A DNA stretch of 64,000 nucleotides from Teredinibacter haidensis (GCF_014211975.1 NZ_CP060084.1:3173001-3237000); one strand, 5' to 3'. Positions 1 through 9,158 are shown, counted from the first letter of the stretch. Program-made: numbers and translations. Notes: generated from the sequence alone by a model not told the origin.

Positions 1-647
1 GCTACGAAGACCGCATCGAAAGCGCCCTCCTCTTTTGCTCTCTGTAAATTCTCTACTTTGTGGTTAAGGGTAATTTTTACACCCATTTTTTCAATGCGTG
101 CCACTTCAGCAATAAGCGATTTTCGCGGTAGGCGATAGGCGGGAATACCAAAGTGCATCATGCCTCCCGAAATTGTGCCTGCCTCCCGAATTTCGACGGT
201 ATGGCCCAATCGCGCCAGATGGTAAGCCGCACTTAAACCACTGGGCCCGGCGCCCACCACCAATACTCGTTTGCCGGTTTTGCGGCTAGTGTATTTGGGC
301 ATCCACCCCTGTTCTATCGCCATATCACCCAGAAAACGTTCCACTTGGTGAATGCTTACAGAGCCATCAACCTGCTCGCGATTACAGCCCGATTCACAGG
401 GGTGGTAGCACACGCGCCCATGCACCGCCGGCATGGGGTTGTTTTCCATAATCAGCTGCCATGCATCTTCATAGCGACCATCGTGAACAAGAGAAAGCCA
501 ACCCTGAATATTTTCACCAGCAGGGCAGGCCTGGTTACAGGGCGGCATAAAATCCTGATACACAGGGCGCTTGTGGGCGGAGGGGCCAGTACCATCACTG
601 AGCGTAAGGTCCGGAGGAACGGTCATGTCGGAGGTGCGCAGTTTCAT
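1..647 (-). CDS. GltD-like FAD/NAD(P) oxidoreductase, partial (C-terminus outside window)
   Basis: The gene reads leftwards and leaves the window after 215 codons, so the NAD(P)-binding half is missing. ATG at 647 opens an uninterrupted frame. A cysteine-bearing N-terminal domain (C37-x3-C41-P, then C80-x3-C84-x3-C88) is followed by an FAD-binding fold with VLVVGAGPSG at 128-137. This order is that of the GltD family (COG0493), which passes electrons from NAD(P)H through flavin and iron-sulfur centres to a partner subunit. Compared with the true GltD at 50703-52121, the N-terminus lacks the leading C-x2-C-x4-C ligands and starts directly at the Cx3CP element. It is therefore a paralogue of glutamate synthase small subunit, and its partner is unknown because it would lie outside the window. 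No gene symbol is justified. Confidence 0.85.
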   Translation of the reverse strand, partial: MKLRTSDMTVPPDLTLSDGTGPSAHKRPVYQDFMPPCNQACPAGENIQGWLSLVHDGRYEDAWQLIMENNPMPAVHGRVCYHPCESGCNREQVDGSVSIHQVERFLGDMAIEQGWMPKYTSRKTGKRVLVVGAGPSGLSAAYHLARLGHTVEIREAGTISGGMMHFGIPAYRLPRKSLIAEVARIEKMGVKITLNHKVENLQRAKEEGAFDAVFV

Positions 648-895
648 TGTTATTACCCTTTTTTGAGGGGGACAACACTACAGTCCGCGATATAATTTGA
701 ACATGTGAATACCCGCGTTTTGCGAAGGTATTAAAACGGTGCGAAAGCTTTTTTCTATGACGAACGCTAAGAGGAAAAAGGCACCGCTGATAAAATCACA
801 TTAGGCTATCTACCTAGCGGCAAAGTTGATTTACCGCAACCTTTGCTGAACATTTAAGCAGTGACATTTTACAGTGTAGAACAAGGAAGAAAGAC

Positions 896-1624
896 TTATA
901 TCGCCGAAGCCAATGCGACGACTTCTATCTCGTCGCCATGCTCATATTCCAGGTAGCGCCAACGAACATCGTAACAGTTGAGTTTCATGCCATAGGTACG
1001 TGTGCTATCCGTTTTCTGGTATCTCGGACGAGGGTCCTGCTGTAATACTTCTTTAATAAGTTGTTGTAATAGCTGGGGGTTTTCTGTTTTGACGATAAGC
1101 TGTATAACCTCTTCGGTAAAACGTACCGGCAGCATTGCCGGTGCAGCGTCGGCAATGCAATTAGTAGCCTCACCTACAATATCCACATAAGGAACGTAGG
1201 GTTTTATATCCAACACCGGTGTCGCATCTAAGAAATCACCACCACTAATATTTAACTGCACACCATTCCCCAAATTGATGGAGTCCAACTTAACCACAGA
1301 GAGCCCAATCGGCGAAGGTCGCACGGGCGAACGCGTGGCAAATACTCCGAGTGTTTTATTGCCCCCCAAACGCGGAGGCCGAACTTTGGGCCGCCATTCG
1401 TGCTGCAAACTTTGGTGAAAAACAAACTGTACCCATATATGGCTGCACTGATCTAAGCCATCAAATGCAGCAGGGTTATTATAGGGCGCTACTATTTCTA
1501 TAGCTCCAGAAGCACTTGGAACCAGCCCAGGTTGTCGCGGAATGCCAAATTTTTCTTTGTAACAGGAGTGAATAATCCCAATTACTGGAAATTTAAAGCT
1601 TTCGTCACAAAATTTTTTAATCAT
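896..1624 (-). CDS. trmO: tRNA (adenine(37)-N6)-methyltransferase TrmO
   Basis: At 242 residues this matches the TrmO (YaeB/TsaA, UPF0066) family, which uses S-adenosylmethionine to methylate N6 of t6A at position 37 of some threonine tRNAs. The N-terminal beta-barrel shows the family stretches VIGIIHS near residue 14, KFGIPRQPGL near 25-34 and FATRSPVRPSPIGLS near residue 100. The C-terminal 70 residues contain DPRPRY, as in the long form of the family. The start ATG at 1624 keeps the usual family N-terminus. It is divergent from the outer-membrane protein gene at 1721 and about 250 bases upstream of the GltD-like gene on the same strand, which probably has its own promoter. Nothing unusual is visible. 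Confidence 0.93.
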   Translation of the reverse strand: MIKKFCDESFKFPVIGIIHSCYKEKFGIPRQPGLVPSASGAIEIVAPYNNPAAFDGLDQCSHIWVQFVFHQSLQHEWRPKVRPPRLGGNKTLGVFATRSPVRPSPIGLSVVKLDSINLGNGVQLNISGGDFLDATPVLDIKPYVPYVDIVGEATNCIADAAPAMLPVRFTEEVIQLIVKTENPQLLQQLIKEVLQQDPRPRYQKTDSTRTYGMKLNCYDVRWRYLEYEHGDEIEVVALASAI

Positions 1625-1720
1625 ATGGTTGTTTTCTTATATATTCATGGCAGAATTCGCGTGCCTGAGCCAAGGCGACTATATTGTTATACCTCACTTT
1701 ACTTGTTACAAGGATAATCC

Positions 1721-2488
1721 ATGAGAAAACTGGCTGTTCTGCTACTCTCTTTAACCACCCTACCCACAATTGCTGCAGAAGAAGCAAAAAGCTTTGGCGC
1801 AGAAGCGGAAGTAGGTACACTGCTTACCAGCGGTAATACCGATTCCACTACCTTCAAGGGAAAACTTAATATTAATCACGACCTGAATAACTGGTTGAAT
1901 AACTATGTTGTTGAAGGCTTATACAGTGAAAATGAGGCCACAATAGGTGAAGGCCCCGACGCCATCACAGAGAGCCAGGTTACCGCCGAGAAGTACTTCC
2001 TTTCCGCCCAGAGTGATTACAAATTGAATCAAGAGCACCGCGGACTGTTTATGTACGGCTCTTATGAAGACGACAAGTTCAGTGGCTACGAATACCAGGG
2101 TACGATCGCTGGCGGTTACTCGGATCGTCTTTTTGAAACTGAAAATACATCGCTTGACTTCAGTGCTGGTCCAGGTGTGTCCTTTTCCAAGCCGGAGAGA
2201 TTAGGCGCAGAATCCACAGAAACTAGCAAAGCCGCAATTGTCCACCTGGCCGGAAAGTTCCGGTGGCAAATCAGCCAAAACGCCAAATTCACCCAAACAC
2301 TGGTGACCGACTACACGCCTGATTCTGACAAGAACTCAAAGACAAAAGCCGAATCGGCTTTGACCGCAACCTTAAACGGTAGCTTTGCTCTTAAGACTGG
2401 CTTTACCGTAACGAATAATTCTGTTGTTCCGGAAGATACAGAGAAGACTGATACTCAAACTTCCGTAACCCTGGTTTATACCTACTAA
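1721..2488 (+). CDS. YdiY-type outer-membrane protein (DUF481)
   Basis: This 255-residue protein has a cleavable signal peptide (about residues 1-19, ending TIAAEE) and then strongly alternating amphipathic strands ending in VTLVYTY, with a C-terminal aromatic residue as expected for an outer-membrane beta-barrel. The stretch EVGTLLTSGNTDSTTF near residues 30-45 is typical of DUF481 (YdiY, salt-induced outer-membrane protein) proteins. Function is not established for the family; osmotic induction in relatives is family knowledge, not seen here. An AAGGA ribosome-binding site precedes the ATG by about six bases. The gene is a single unit, closed by a strong terminator at 2503-2540. Confidence 0.85.
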   Translation: MRKLAVLLLSLTTLPTIAAEEAKSFGAEAEVGTLLTSGNTDSTTFKGKLNINHDLNNWLNNYVVEGLYSENEATIGEGPDAITESQVTAEKYFLSAQSDYKLNQEHRGLFMYGSYEDDKFSGYEYQGTIAGGYSDRLFETENTSLDFSAGPGVSFSKPERLGAESTETSKAAIVHLAGKFRWQISQNAKFTQTLVTDYTPDSDKNSKTKAESALTATLNGSFALKTGFTVTNNSVVPEDTEKTDTQTSVTLVYTY

Positions 2489-2502
2489 GCTTTTAGCTTG
2501 TT

Positions 2503-2540
2503 AAAAAGGGGCTTGCTACTCTATAGCAAGCCCCTTTTTT
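2503..2540 (+). terminator. Rho-independent terminator after the YdiY-type gene
   Basis: A perfect 11-base-pair stem (2508-2518 with 2524-2534) has a 5-base loop, a 5' A run and a 3' run of six T. It lies 15 bases after the stop of the upstream gene and could also stop leftward transcription. Confidence 0.93.
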
Positions 2541-2628
2541 GTCGCCCCAAAAATACGTTTGTGGACAGTTAAATTTTAGCTCCATTACACTTAAAACTCT
2601 AAAGGCCACGGCGAAAAAACGGTAATGG

Positions 2629-3633
2629 CTACCCCTCTCGAAGGTGCTTCATCAACCGGGCTTTCAATGCAGAAGGAATCTTTCTTATCGTCAAGCTGTC
2701 TGAATCGGCATCATATACAACGGTTTCCCCTAAACAACCAGAGGCGAAACTCATACTGATCGACTCATCTCGCCCGCTGATACGCACATAATTTTTGACC
2801 TGTGAGCGATCCGCAATAAATTGTTTCTTTAACAAGGGTTTATTCGCCCGCACCTGCTCCTGAAATTCTTTTGGCGCACTGTGGTTAAGCTGTTCGGAAA
2901 GTTCCTGCAGCTCTACCGCTTGCCCGCGCTTATCCTGCTCCAAACAGTATTCAACAATTTTCCCACGTGTTACGGGAATGTCTTCTTCTGGCAGTTTTTC
3001 CACATAACTTTCTACCGCTTCCAAAAACATTTCGGTATCAGCTTTGGTATCCACTTTATCGGTAAAACCCAGCACATCCAAAAGTGCATCCGAGATTTCT
3101 TTTTCACCGCGCCAGCTGATAACACCCAGATAGTGTTGCGAATTCCCACCCTGCCATTCCTCCAGGTTAATTCGCGCTGCCCAGGCAACGTTACCGGAAT
3201 CCAGCGTAACCACATCGTTAAAATTGAGTTCGCCATCCAGGGCTGCGGCCTGGTTCTGGTGAACCCAAAAACAATAGAGGCTGGAACCGACTTCGAGCGT
3301 TTCCAGACCAATAAAAAAGTGGCCTTCCAGTGCGAACTCTCCAGAATCGAAGGTGGTATTTAAATGCTTCATCAGATTTTCGGTAAAACTGGCAAAGGCC
3401 ATTTTGTCTTCCAGTAATTCGGTCAACCAACTGGAAAGTGGAAACTGCCCAATATCCTCGGAAAAACGACCGTATTGCTTGCCCAGGCGCTTTAAATAGG
3501 ACTGTTTCAATTCACGAAAAATTTCTTCGATTTTCCCATTCAAACCAAAAGGTTCGCTGCGCAATTGTAATTTGCAGCTTTCAGAAGGGGACAAGCGTTG
3601 TACACGGTGTGCAATAAAATGAGTTAAAGACAT
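2629..3633 (-). CDS. yejK: Nucleoid-associated protein YejK/NdpA
   Basis: The 334-residue product matches the NdpA/YejK family along its length: the N-terminus MSLTHFIAHRVQRL, the central SQHYLGVISWRGEK region and the C-terminal nucleotide-independent domain with YVRISGRDESIS. The family binds the nucleoid; the E. coli member has been found with DNA and replication or repair partners, but the molecular job is unclear. The ATG at 3633 has only a weak ribosome-binding site (TTAAG). A hairpin followed by five T (leader strand) sits just 23 bases upstream, so any transcript reaching this gene must pass a terminator-like structure. No gene follows it closely on the same strand. Confidence 0.9.
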   Translation of the reverse strand: MSLTHFIAHRVQRLSPSESCKLQLRSEPFGLNGKIEEIFRELKQSYLKRLGKQYGRFSEDIGQFPLSSWLTELLEDKMAFASFTENLMKHLNTTFDSGEFALEGHFFIGLETLEVGSSLYCFWVHQNQAAALDGELNFNDVVTLDSGNVAWAARINLEEWQGGNSQHYLGVISWRGEKEISDALLDVLGFTDKVDTKADTEMFLEAVESYVEKLPEEDIPVTRGKIVEYCLEQDKRGQAVELQELSEQLNHSAPKEFQEQVRANKPLLKKQFIADRSQVKNYVRISGRDESISMSFASGCLGETVVYDADSDSLTIRKIPSALKARLMKHLREG

Positions 3634-3655
3634 ATAAAAACTTAATATTAAAGTG

Positions 3656-3681
3656 AAAAATAGCCGATATTTTTTCGGCTA
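3656..3681 (-). terminator. Intrinsic terminator or attenuator just upstream of yejK
   Basis: On the minus strand, a perfect 7-base-pair stem TAGCCGA/TCGGCTA (3681-3675 with 3667-3661) has a 7-base A-rich loop and is followed by five T (3660-3656). It may end the tetR operon (tetR stops at 3826), but there is no room for a promoter between it and the yejK ATG at 3633, so it should also act in the yejK leader. Confidence 0.65.
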
Positions 3682-3785
3682 AAGGGGTTTCGTCTTCATG
3701 TTGATGGCCACGCTGCTCGGGCTACCAGCCCCGGGTAAAGTTTGCTGACAATCGCGCTTCGGTGGTAAGCCCCCTCCCAACAAGC
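3682..3785 (-). promoter_or_regulatory. Possible structured RNA leader of yejK
   Basis: This GC-rich stretch can fold in two competing ways. Bases 3719-3726 can pair with the adjacent 3727-3733 to give a local hairpin, or with 3764-3772 across a single bulge. The alternatives lie directly before the terminator at 3656-3681. That layout resembles an attenuator or riboswitch, but I recognise no known class, and folding was done by eye. Confidence 0.3.
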
Positions 3786-3825
3786 TCTGAAAACGTTACA
3801 GTGCACAGCGAATTAAAAATGTGTT

Positions 3826-4518
3826 TTACACACCTTTTTTTTGCACAGCAGCGAGAATCCCAGCAACGAGCACATCCGAAATAGCGCTAAACGAAGACTT
3901 CACCATTTCTCTATCGTTCAACATAAATTCCGGTGGCCACCGACCTTCCATACAGGCTGCGTGATTAACGTGCTTTGCAGCCAGCAGGCTAACACCATGC
4001 GCCATAGACCAACAGGCAAAAGTGCCAAGCCCTGTATTGTACTGCGAAGTTTCCACCCCGTGCTTTTCCAACAATGCACATATTACATCACGCACCTCAG
4101 TTTCAGCCGCCATACCGGCTGCCAACAGTTCTTCGGTGATAGATTCCTCTGAGGTCTCGTCTAAAAAAACTAACTCGAAATACTTTGGATGATCCACCGA
4201 ATACTGAAAATAAGCACGCCCCAGGTTACAAATACGCTTCTCCGGCTCTTCCTCAGCGCAGGAGTTGGATCTCAGGTAGGCAGTAAAGTGCTTAATACAG
4301 CGCAGCTCAATTTCTGACATAAGCGCGTCTTTGTCCGAGAAATGGTTGTATACCGCCGTAGGCGCAACACCCACTTGGGATGCCAGTTTTCGCAAAGACA
4401 GTTTTTCTGCAGGAATGGTTTTTAGCAGTTCAAAATAGGCATCCACCAAGGCTTCTTTTAGATTGCCGTGGTGATAGCTGCCCTGCGGTCTGGTTGGTGT
4501 ACCTTCTTGCAAATGCAA
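3826..4518 (-). CDS. TetR-family regulator, last gene of the MMPL operon
   Basis: The 230-residue protein has an N-terminal TetR DNA-binding domain: after YHHGNLKEALVDA comes the helix-turn-helix LASQVGVAPTAVYNHFSDK near residues 44-62, matching the TetR recognition helix pattern. The C-terminal ligand domain resembles the WHG-type C-domain (GLGTFACWSMAHG). The frame opens with TTG at 4518, or TTG at 4512, which has better spacing from the GAGG site; no early ATG exists. It starts six bases after the stop of the DUF1302-type gene, so translation is probably coupled. As the last gene of the pump operon it most likely autoregulates that operon in response to an exported compound or lipid; this is inference. 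Confidence 0.85.
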   Translation of the reverse strand: MHLQEGTPTRPQGSYHHGNLKEALVDAYFELLKTIPAEKLSLRKLASQVGVAPTAVYNHFSDKDALMSEIELRCIKHFTAYLRSNSCAEEEPEKRICNLGRAYFQYSVDHPKYFELVFLDETSEESITEELLAAGMAAETEVRDVICALLEKHGVETSQYNTGLGTFACWSMAHGVSLLAAKHVNHAACMEGRWPPEFMLNDREMVKSSFSAISDVLVAGILAAVQKKGV

Positions 4519-4524
4519 AGCCTC

Positions 4525-5889
4525 TTAAAAGTTAAAGGTAACGGAACCGTTAAGCGTATCATTTTTACGGAAAGGATATAACGTTGATGACCGGCTATTG
4601 TTCTGATAGGCAATTGCGGCAATTGCCAGCGCCCAACTATCAGAAAGATCGTAACTCATATCCCAGCGAAAGACCTGCGTTGCGTCGGCAACCATTGCCA
4701 GCACCCAGAACTGGTTAGTTAAGCGTTCATTTAACGCCGTGTGCTGTATTCGAAAAACATGACCTATTTGCCACTGCTCTGTTTCAGCCGGTGCCGGTGT
4801 ATCGATACCCAGCACTTCCGGCGCATAGATGCTGTTGATCTCATAATTAATGGTTAAGTCATTTACCCCCGAATACTCGACGCCCACCATACTGCGCCAC
4901 TGGTTCTGATGCTGCCAAGCATACTGCTCATGAACTTCCACCGCTTGCCCCCAATAACGCGCTAGCTCACCACGAAACAGCCAACTCCCGATCACACGGT
5001 TCGCGCCAGCACCAACCACGGTCACCCGGTTCTGCTCGAACATTAAGGTGGCAGGCATTTGCTCGAGGTCTATTTCAAACAGTGAAAATTCATTGTCGTT
5101 TACATCGCCAGCAATAACCGATATATCACCACCGTTCAACTGAAGGTCCCACTTGAGTGCGTATTCCCACTGGTTCTTAGGCTGCTGATGATGAATAGCC
5201 AAACCGCTTTCCTTTAAGCCAATGTAGGGATAAAACATTTGGTCTTTATCGGCATAGCGATTGTGATCGGCCTTGTAGGTTAGAACCGCCGTTACCACGC
5301 TGTCACCCGTAGGCAGTGACAACATAAGTGCCGGCACAGCCTCTCGTAGATCCTGTAATTCGGCCTGGCCAGGTTCGCGAGAATCCACGGGGCTGAGGAT
5401 ATCAATAATACTCAATCCCTCCGAATCTCCCCAGGCTAACACTTGATTCCCGGCACGCAACCAGACGCCATTTTCTAGCGTCGCATCGAGGTATGCGTCT
5501 TTCAGACGCAGCTGTTCCCGATGAAGTTGCCACCGGGCATCCCCCTGTTGCCATTGATACCAATCCAATTCCGTTTTTGCACTAAGCTGCCAATTCAAAC
5601 TCTCGCTTAGCTGACCTCGAAATTCGACAAACGCATCACTGCGCACGCGGTCTAACCCTGTCTCATCGCGCTCAAAGGCGAGATTTTGATCCGGCGTTTG
5701 CCAGCCGTACTTGCCAATAAGCTGGATGTAACCTCGATAGCTAAACACCTCTGATGTCACAGCCTTATCCTCAGAAGAAGCATCCAAATCAACATCGACG
5801 CTGCTAAAAAAATCATCCTGCGCCTGCGCCTGAAGTAGGAATAATGCCAGTGGAATGGCCGTTAACCAGCGTTGATCAACTCCATTCAT
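4525..5889 (-). CDS. DUF1302-like outer-membrane beta-barrel protein
   Basis: This 454-residue protein has a signal peptide (about 1-23, ending AQAQ) and ends in VTFNF, an outer-membrane insertion signature. The body alternates polar and hydrophobic residues. The stretch GNQVLAWGDSEGLSIIDILSPVD and the later QVFRWDMSYDLSD resemble the DUF1302 family, which often accompanies RND/MMPL pumps and LolA-like proteins. It follows the LolA-like gene by one base and precedes tetR by six. I infer that it forms the outer-membrane part of the export system. The family call is by recognition of these segments only, so an unrelated porin-like barrel remains possible. Confidence 0.72.
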   Translation of the reverse strand: MNGVDQRWLTAIPLALFLLQAQAQDDFFSSVDVDLDASSEDKAVTSEVFSYRGYIQLIGKYGWQTPDQNLAFERDETGLDRVRSDAFVEFRGQLSESLNWQLSAKTELDWYQWQQGDARWQLHREQLRLKDAYLDATLENGVWLRAGNQVLAWGDSEGLSIIDILSPVDSREPGQAELQDLREAVPALMLSLPTGDSVVTAVLTYKADHNRYADKDQMFYPYIGLKESGLAIHHQQPKNQWEYALKWDLQLNGGDISVIAGDVNDNEFSLFEIDLEQMPATLMFEQNRVTVVGAGANRVIGSWLFRGELARYWGQAVEVHEQYAWQHQNQWRSMVGVEYSGVNDLTINYEINSIYAPEVLGIDTPAPAETEQWQIGHVFRIQHTALNERLTNQFWVLAMVADATQVFRWDMSYDLSDSWALAIAAIAYQNNSRSSTLYPFRKNDTLNGSVTFNF

Positions 5890-5890
5890 C

Positions 5891-6688
5891 CTAAATCCCC
5901 CGCTGCATCGCCTGAGTATCGAATAGGGTTTCGTCTACGCCCTTGTTGTACTGAATATTTTGGATTTTAAACACGCTGCTGTGCTCACGAGCGCCCTGCC
6001 GTGTTGTCACCATTTGCAGAGTTTTGGCTGTCCAGACGCCCTGAATTTTTTCGATATCTTTGGCTGAAAAGTATTTTGTGCGCTTACCTTTTTTTACCTG
6101 GATAATGGATTTAACCATCATATAACTGTCTTTTCGCACCCACGAAATAGATTCCGAATACCCCGTCTCTTTTATCACGGATCTATTTTTAGGCGTGGAT
6201 TTAATAACCCAGCAGTCGAAGCCCTCGACTGGGTCACTAACATTCTCAAGTGTGTAGTCGAAGTCTTCGTAATCTGTGCCATTAATATCGGCATAGCTAA
6301 AATCGCTCCCCATAAATGCTCCCGACTCGTCCGATGCCGCAACTCGGCGCACTTTTTTTAAAGCCGGAAGGTACAACCAAGAATCATCTTCTTTGCTTTC
6401 ATCACTCCAGTCATAGGCCATATAGGACGTATTTTTAACATCGGAGGGAGAACGAAAAAAAATAATGGATTTTTCCACTTCTGTATTCTCACTTGAAAAC
6501 ATACTCAGCTCTCTCACGCGCTGGCGGTCACGCTTGTCGATCAACACCAGTGTTGCTTCGGAATTACTTGTGTCACCGGTGTAGCGTTCATCAACTTTTT
6601 TCATAATGTCGGCTGCAGTTTCTGCCATGGCGCTGCCACTCAACCCTAGCGAAATCACAGCAACCCAAGTCAATATAATGTGTTTCAT
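5891..6688 (-). CDS. LolA-like outer-membrane lipoprotein-sorting protein (PF17131 type)
   Basis: A 265-residue periplasmic protein with a signal peptide cleaved after SAMA (residue 22). The remainder matches the LolA-like family that is encoded beside MMPL pumps: SWLYLPALKKVRRVAASDESGAF near residues 103-125 and GSDFSYADI just after it. The LolA fold is an open barrel that shields lipid tails in the periplasm, so a lipid-carrier role between the inner-membrane pump and the outer membrane is likely. It starts 10 bases after the pump stop with an AGGAG site seven bases from ATG. It is not LolA itself, which is shorter and sits near ftsK or rarA. Confidence 0.85.
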   Translation of the reverse strand: MKHIILTWVAVISLGLSGSAMAETAADIMKKVDERYTGDTSNSEATLVLIDKRDRQRVRELSMFSSENTEVEKSIIFFRSPSDVKNTSYMAYDWSDESKEDDSWLYLPALKKVRRVAASDESGAFMGSDFSYADINGTDYEDFDYTLENVSDPVEGFDCWVIKSTPKNRSVIKETGYSESISWVRKDSYMMVKSIIQVKKGKRTKYFSAKDIEKIQGVWTAKTLQMVTTRQGAREHSSVFKIQNIQYNKGVDETLFDTQAMQRGI

Positions 6689-6698
6689 TTTTTCACTC

Positions 6699-9158
6699 CT
6701 ATTCAGCAGCCAATTTTCGTTGGCTTTTTTGAGATTTTTTTTCCAACACCGTTTTTTTTACTGACAAATCTCTGGAATCCATTGCCGATTCGAATGTCTT
6801 TTCATCACCATCAACCAAGAACAAGAGCGCGGGCATAACGATAATATCGCCGATCAAAGCCATTACCATAATCATGGCTGAGAATAGGCCGACGTAAATA
6901 TAGGAAACAAACGACCCCAACAGCATGACAGAAAACCCAGTTACTAAAATTATGGACGTCAACACGACTGCACGACCAGAGCTATTCATAGCAAACTGAA
7001 TCGCCTCGTACACATTAAACCCGCGCCTGCGCATCAACAGGTAACGGCTCATCAGATGAATCGCGTCATCCACTGCGATCCCAATCGTCATCGCACCCAC
7101 GATCATCGTTCCCAAATCCATTGCAATCCCGGCGTAAGATACCAACCCACCCGTTAATAGCACTGGAACAATACTTGGCGCCAGCGCAATAATGCCGTAC
7201 TTAAACGATCGGAAGAGGAAAATAAAACATACGCCAATAGTGATGATTGCAATACCAAACGACCGAAACATACCATTATTGACATAACGGTTCTGGGCAT
7301 TATTCATAATGAGATTGCCAGTTAGCTCCAGATCCAAATCGGCAAAATTCCGCCCCAACCCTTCTGTAAAATCGTTAATTAAGTGCGTAGTCGCCGTTTC
7401 ATCCATATTGACAATGGGGATTCGAATACGCATATAACGATCTTCAAATAGAAGGTCAGTTAAATCTTCGTCTGGCCCAGTACTTTCGTACACCAATAGA
7501 AATTGCGCCGCCATTTCCCGAGAGCTGGGCAGTCGATAAAAGTCCGTATTGTCTTCATTTAACGATTGGTTTATCTGTTTGTAAAAATCGACTACAGAGG
7601 TTGGTTTACCTGTTTCTTTAAACGAAGTAAACCAAGACTGTAAAGCGTCTACTCGCTGAAGAATCACAGGATCTTTTATTCCGCCTTCCTCTCCTGTATC
7701 GACAATTACTTCAAGATTACTAATGCCTTTAAAATTATCATTAAAGTAGAACAAATCTTTGTTTATCCAACTGTCCTTTTTAAAATAATTGACAACGTTT
7801 GCATCCACTCGAATATGGGAAACACTGTATAAACTAAAAAGGGTAATCAGCGCGCCGACTGCGGCTATCCAGCGACGATGCTTCAGCGTGAAAAAAGGTA
7901 TGTGGTGCGTAAGCCATAGCATTGGAGTTTCTTTTGCGCCCTGCTCTCGCGTGAGGATCGTTTCAACCGTTTGGCTCTTATCTGCGGTTATGCGATTTTT
8001 CTGGCTGCGTGGAACCCAAGGTACAAAACTCAGTATTGCGGGTAGCGTGCTCATTGCGAGCGAAAAGATAATAAGCGGCGAAATTGCTGCCAGCAGAGCA
8101 AACTCTCGTACCGGTTTTAACTCTGTAACCGATAATGCAATAAAACCCAAGGCGGTTGTTACACAGGTAAATAAAACCGCATAGAAAAGATCATTTACGG
8201 TACCCTGGGCAGCCTCTTTTGGCGTCTTTCCAGAATAGCGAAACTGAAAAAACTCCACGAGTACATGCACACAAGTACCAATACTGAGAATAATTACGGT
8301 GGGAATAAGTGCTGAGTTCACTGCTGTAAAGGGGAATTTCAACCATCCTTGAATACTGGTCACTAGTAGCATTGTCATTAATATCACGACGAGGGGAATG
8401 CTCATTGCAAAAAATGACCGGAAGATAATAAATAAAATCACCACCATAATGATACCCATGGTGGGGTTGATCCAGGCCATATCCGTTTGCGTTAGAGTTT
8501 CGAAACGTTCGCCGATGACCGGCATACCAGACATATGGATATTAAAACCCTGATCGCGATAGCCTTGAGCATCTACAAAATTGCGCAGCTCTTGTGTCAA
8601 CTCTACATTGTGCGCATTTTCGCCTGGGCGATAGGTCGTACGCGCCATGACCTGGGTATGCTTAAAATCGCTCGTTAATAATAAATCCAGCGCCAGTTTT
8701 TCGCCCGCCATAATCTCGCGAGCATCGGCCAACAACTCTGGTTCCTCCGCCAGGTCTTCCACATATTCAAACAAATCATCCGTGGCCATCATCCCATTAT
8801 CATCGTGAGTATATTGGTATTTACTCAGAGATCGTACCTGCGTAACGTGACGATGATCTTCCAGAAACTCGGTCAACGCATGAACCATTTGAATCGTTTC
8901 TACGTTAAAGACATCTTCATCCTGCTCTCTCGCTTCGATACCGAGAATGAGGTATTCCGGGTCTCCAAAACGGTCGACCAACTTATTAAATGAAACGAGG
9001 TTGGGGTCGTTTTCGACGAAATAACTTTCATTTGAATTGTCGTGATACAGACGATTAAACGATAGCGGCGCTAAGGCGACTAGCAACGCGGTTATCAGTA
9101 ATATCGCAAACCGGTATTTCACAACCCAGCTTGCCCAGATCAGGCTAAATCGATTCAT
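6699..9158 (-). CDS. MMPL/RND-family inner-membrane transporter
   Basis: The 819-residue protein has the duplicated RND layout: a first transmembrane helix near residue 15-35, a large periplasmic loop, five further helices (about 235-385), then a second helix near 425, a second loop and five final helices (640-790). The segments MTIGIAVDDAIHLMSRY and SIGTCVHVLVEFF mark the two halves of MMPL proteins; the HpnN hopanoid transporter has the same plan. I chose ATG at 9158 because GGGAG lies nine bases before it and the N-terminus MNRFSLIWASW is typical. An in-frame start at 9269 would add 37 residues without similarity. It heads an operon with the LolA-like, DUF1302-type and tetR genes. Confidence 0.88.
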   Translation of the reverse strand: MNRFSLIWASWVVKYRFAILLITALLVALAPLSFNRLYHDNSNESYFVENDPNLVSFNKLVDRFGDPEYLILGIEAREQDEDVFNVETIQMVHALTEFLEDHRHVTQVRSLSKYQYTHDDNGMMATDDLFEYVEDLAEEPELLADAREIMAGEKLALDLLLTSDFKHTQVMARTTYRPGENAHNVELTQELRNFVDAQGYRDQGFNIHMSGMPVIGERFETLTQTDMAWINPTMGIIMVVILFIIFRSFFAMSIPLVVILMTMLLVTSIQGWLKFPFTAVNSALIPTVIILSIGTCVHVLVEFFQFRYSGKTPKEAAQGTVNDLFYAVLFTCVTTALGFIALSVTELKPVREFALLAAISPLIIFSLAMSTLPAILSFVPWVPRSQKNRITADKSQTVETILTREQGAKETPMLWLTHHIPFFTLKHRRWIAAVGALITLFSLYSVSHIRVDANVVNYFKKDSWINKDLFYFNDNFKGISNLEVIVDTGEEGGIKDPVILQRVDALQSWFTSFKETGKPTSVVDFYKQINQSLNEDNTDFYRLPSSREMAAQFLLVYESTGPDEDLTDLLFEDRYMRIRIPIVNMDETATTHLINDFTEGLGRNFADLDLELTGNLIMNNAQNRYVNNGMFRSFGIAIITIGVCFIFLFRSFKYGIIALAPSIVPVLLTGGLVSYAGIAMDLGTMIVGAMTIGIAVDDAIHLMSRYLLMRRRGFNVYEAIQFAMNSSGRAVVLTSIILVTGFSVMLLGSFVSYIYVGLFSAMIMVMALIGDIIVMPALLFLVDGDEKTFESAMDSRDLSVKKTVLEKKSQKSQRKLAAE

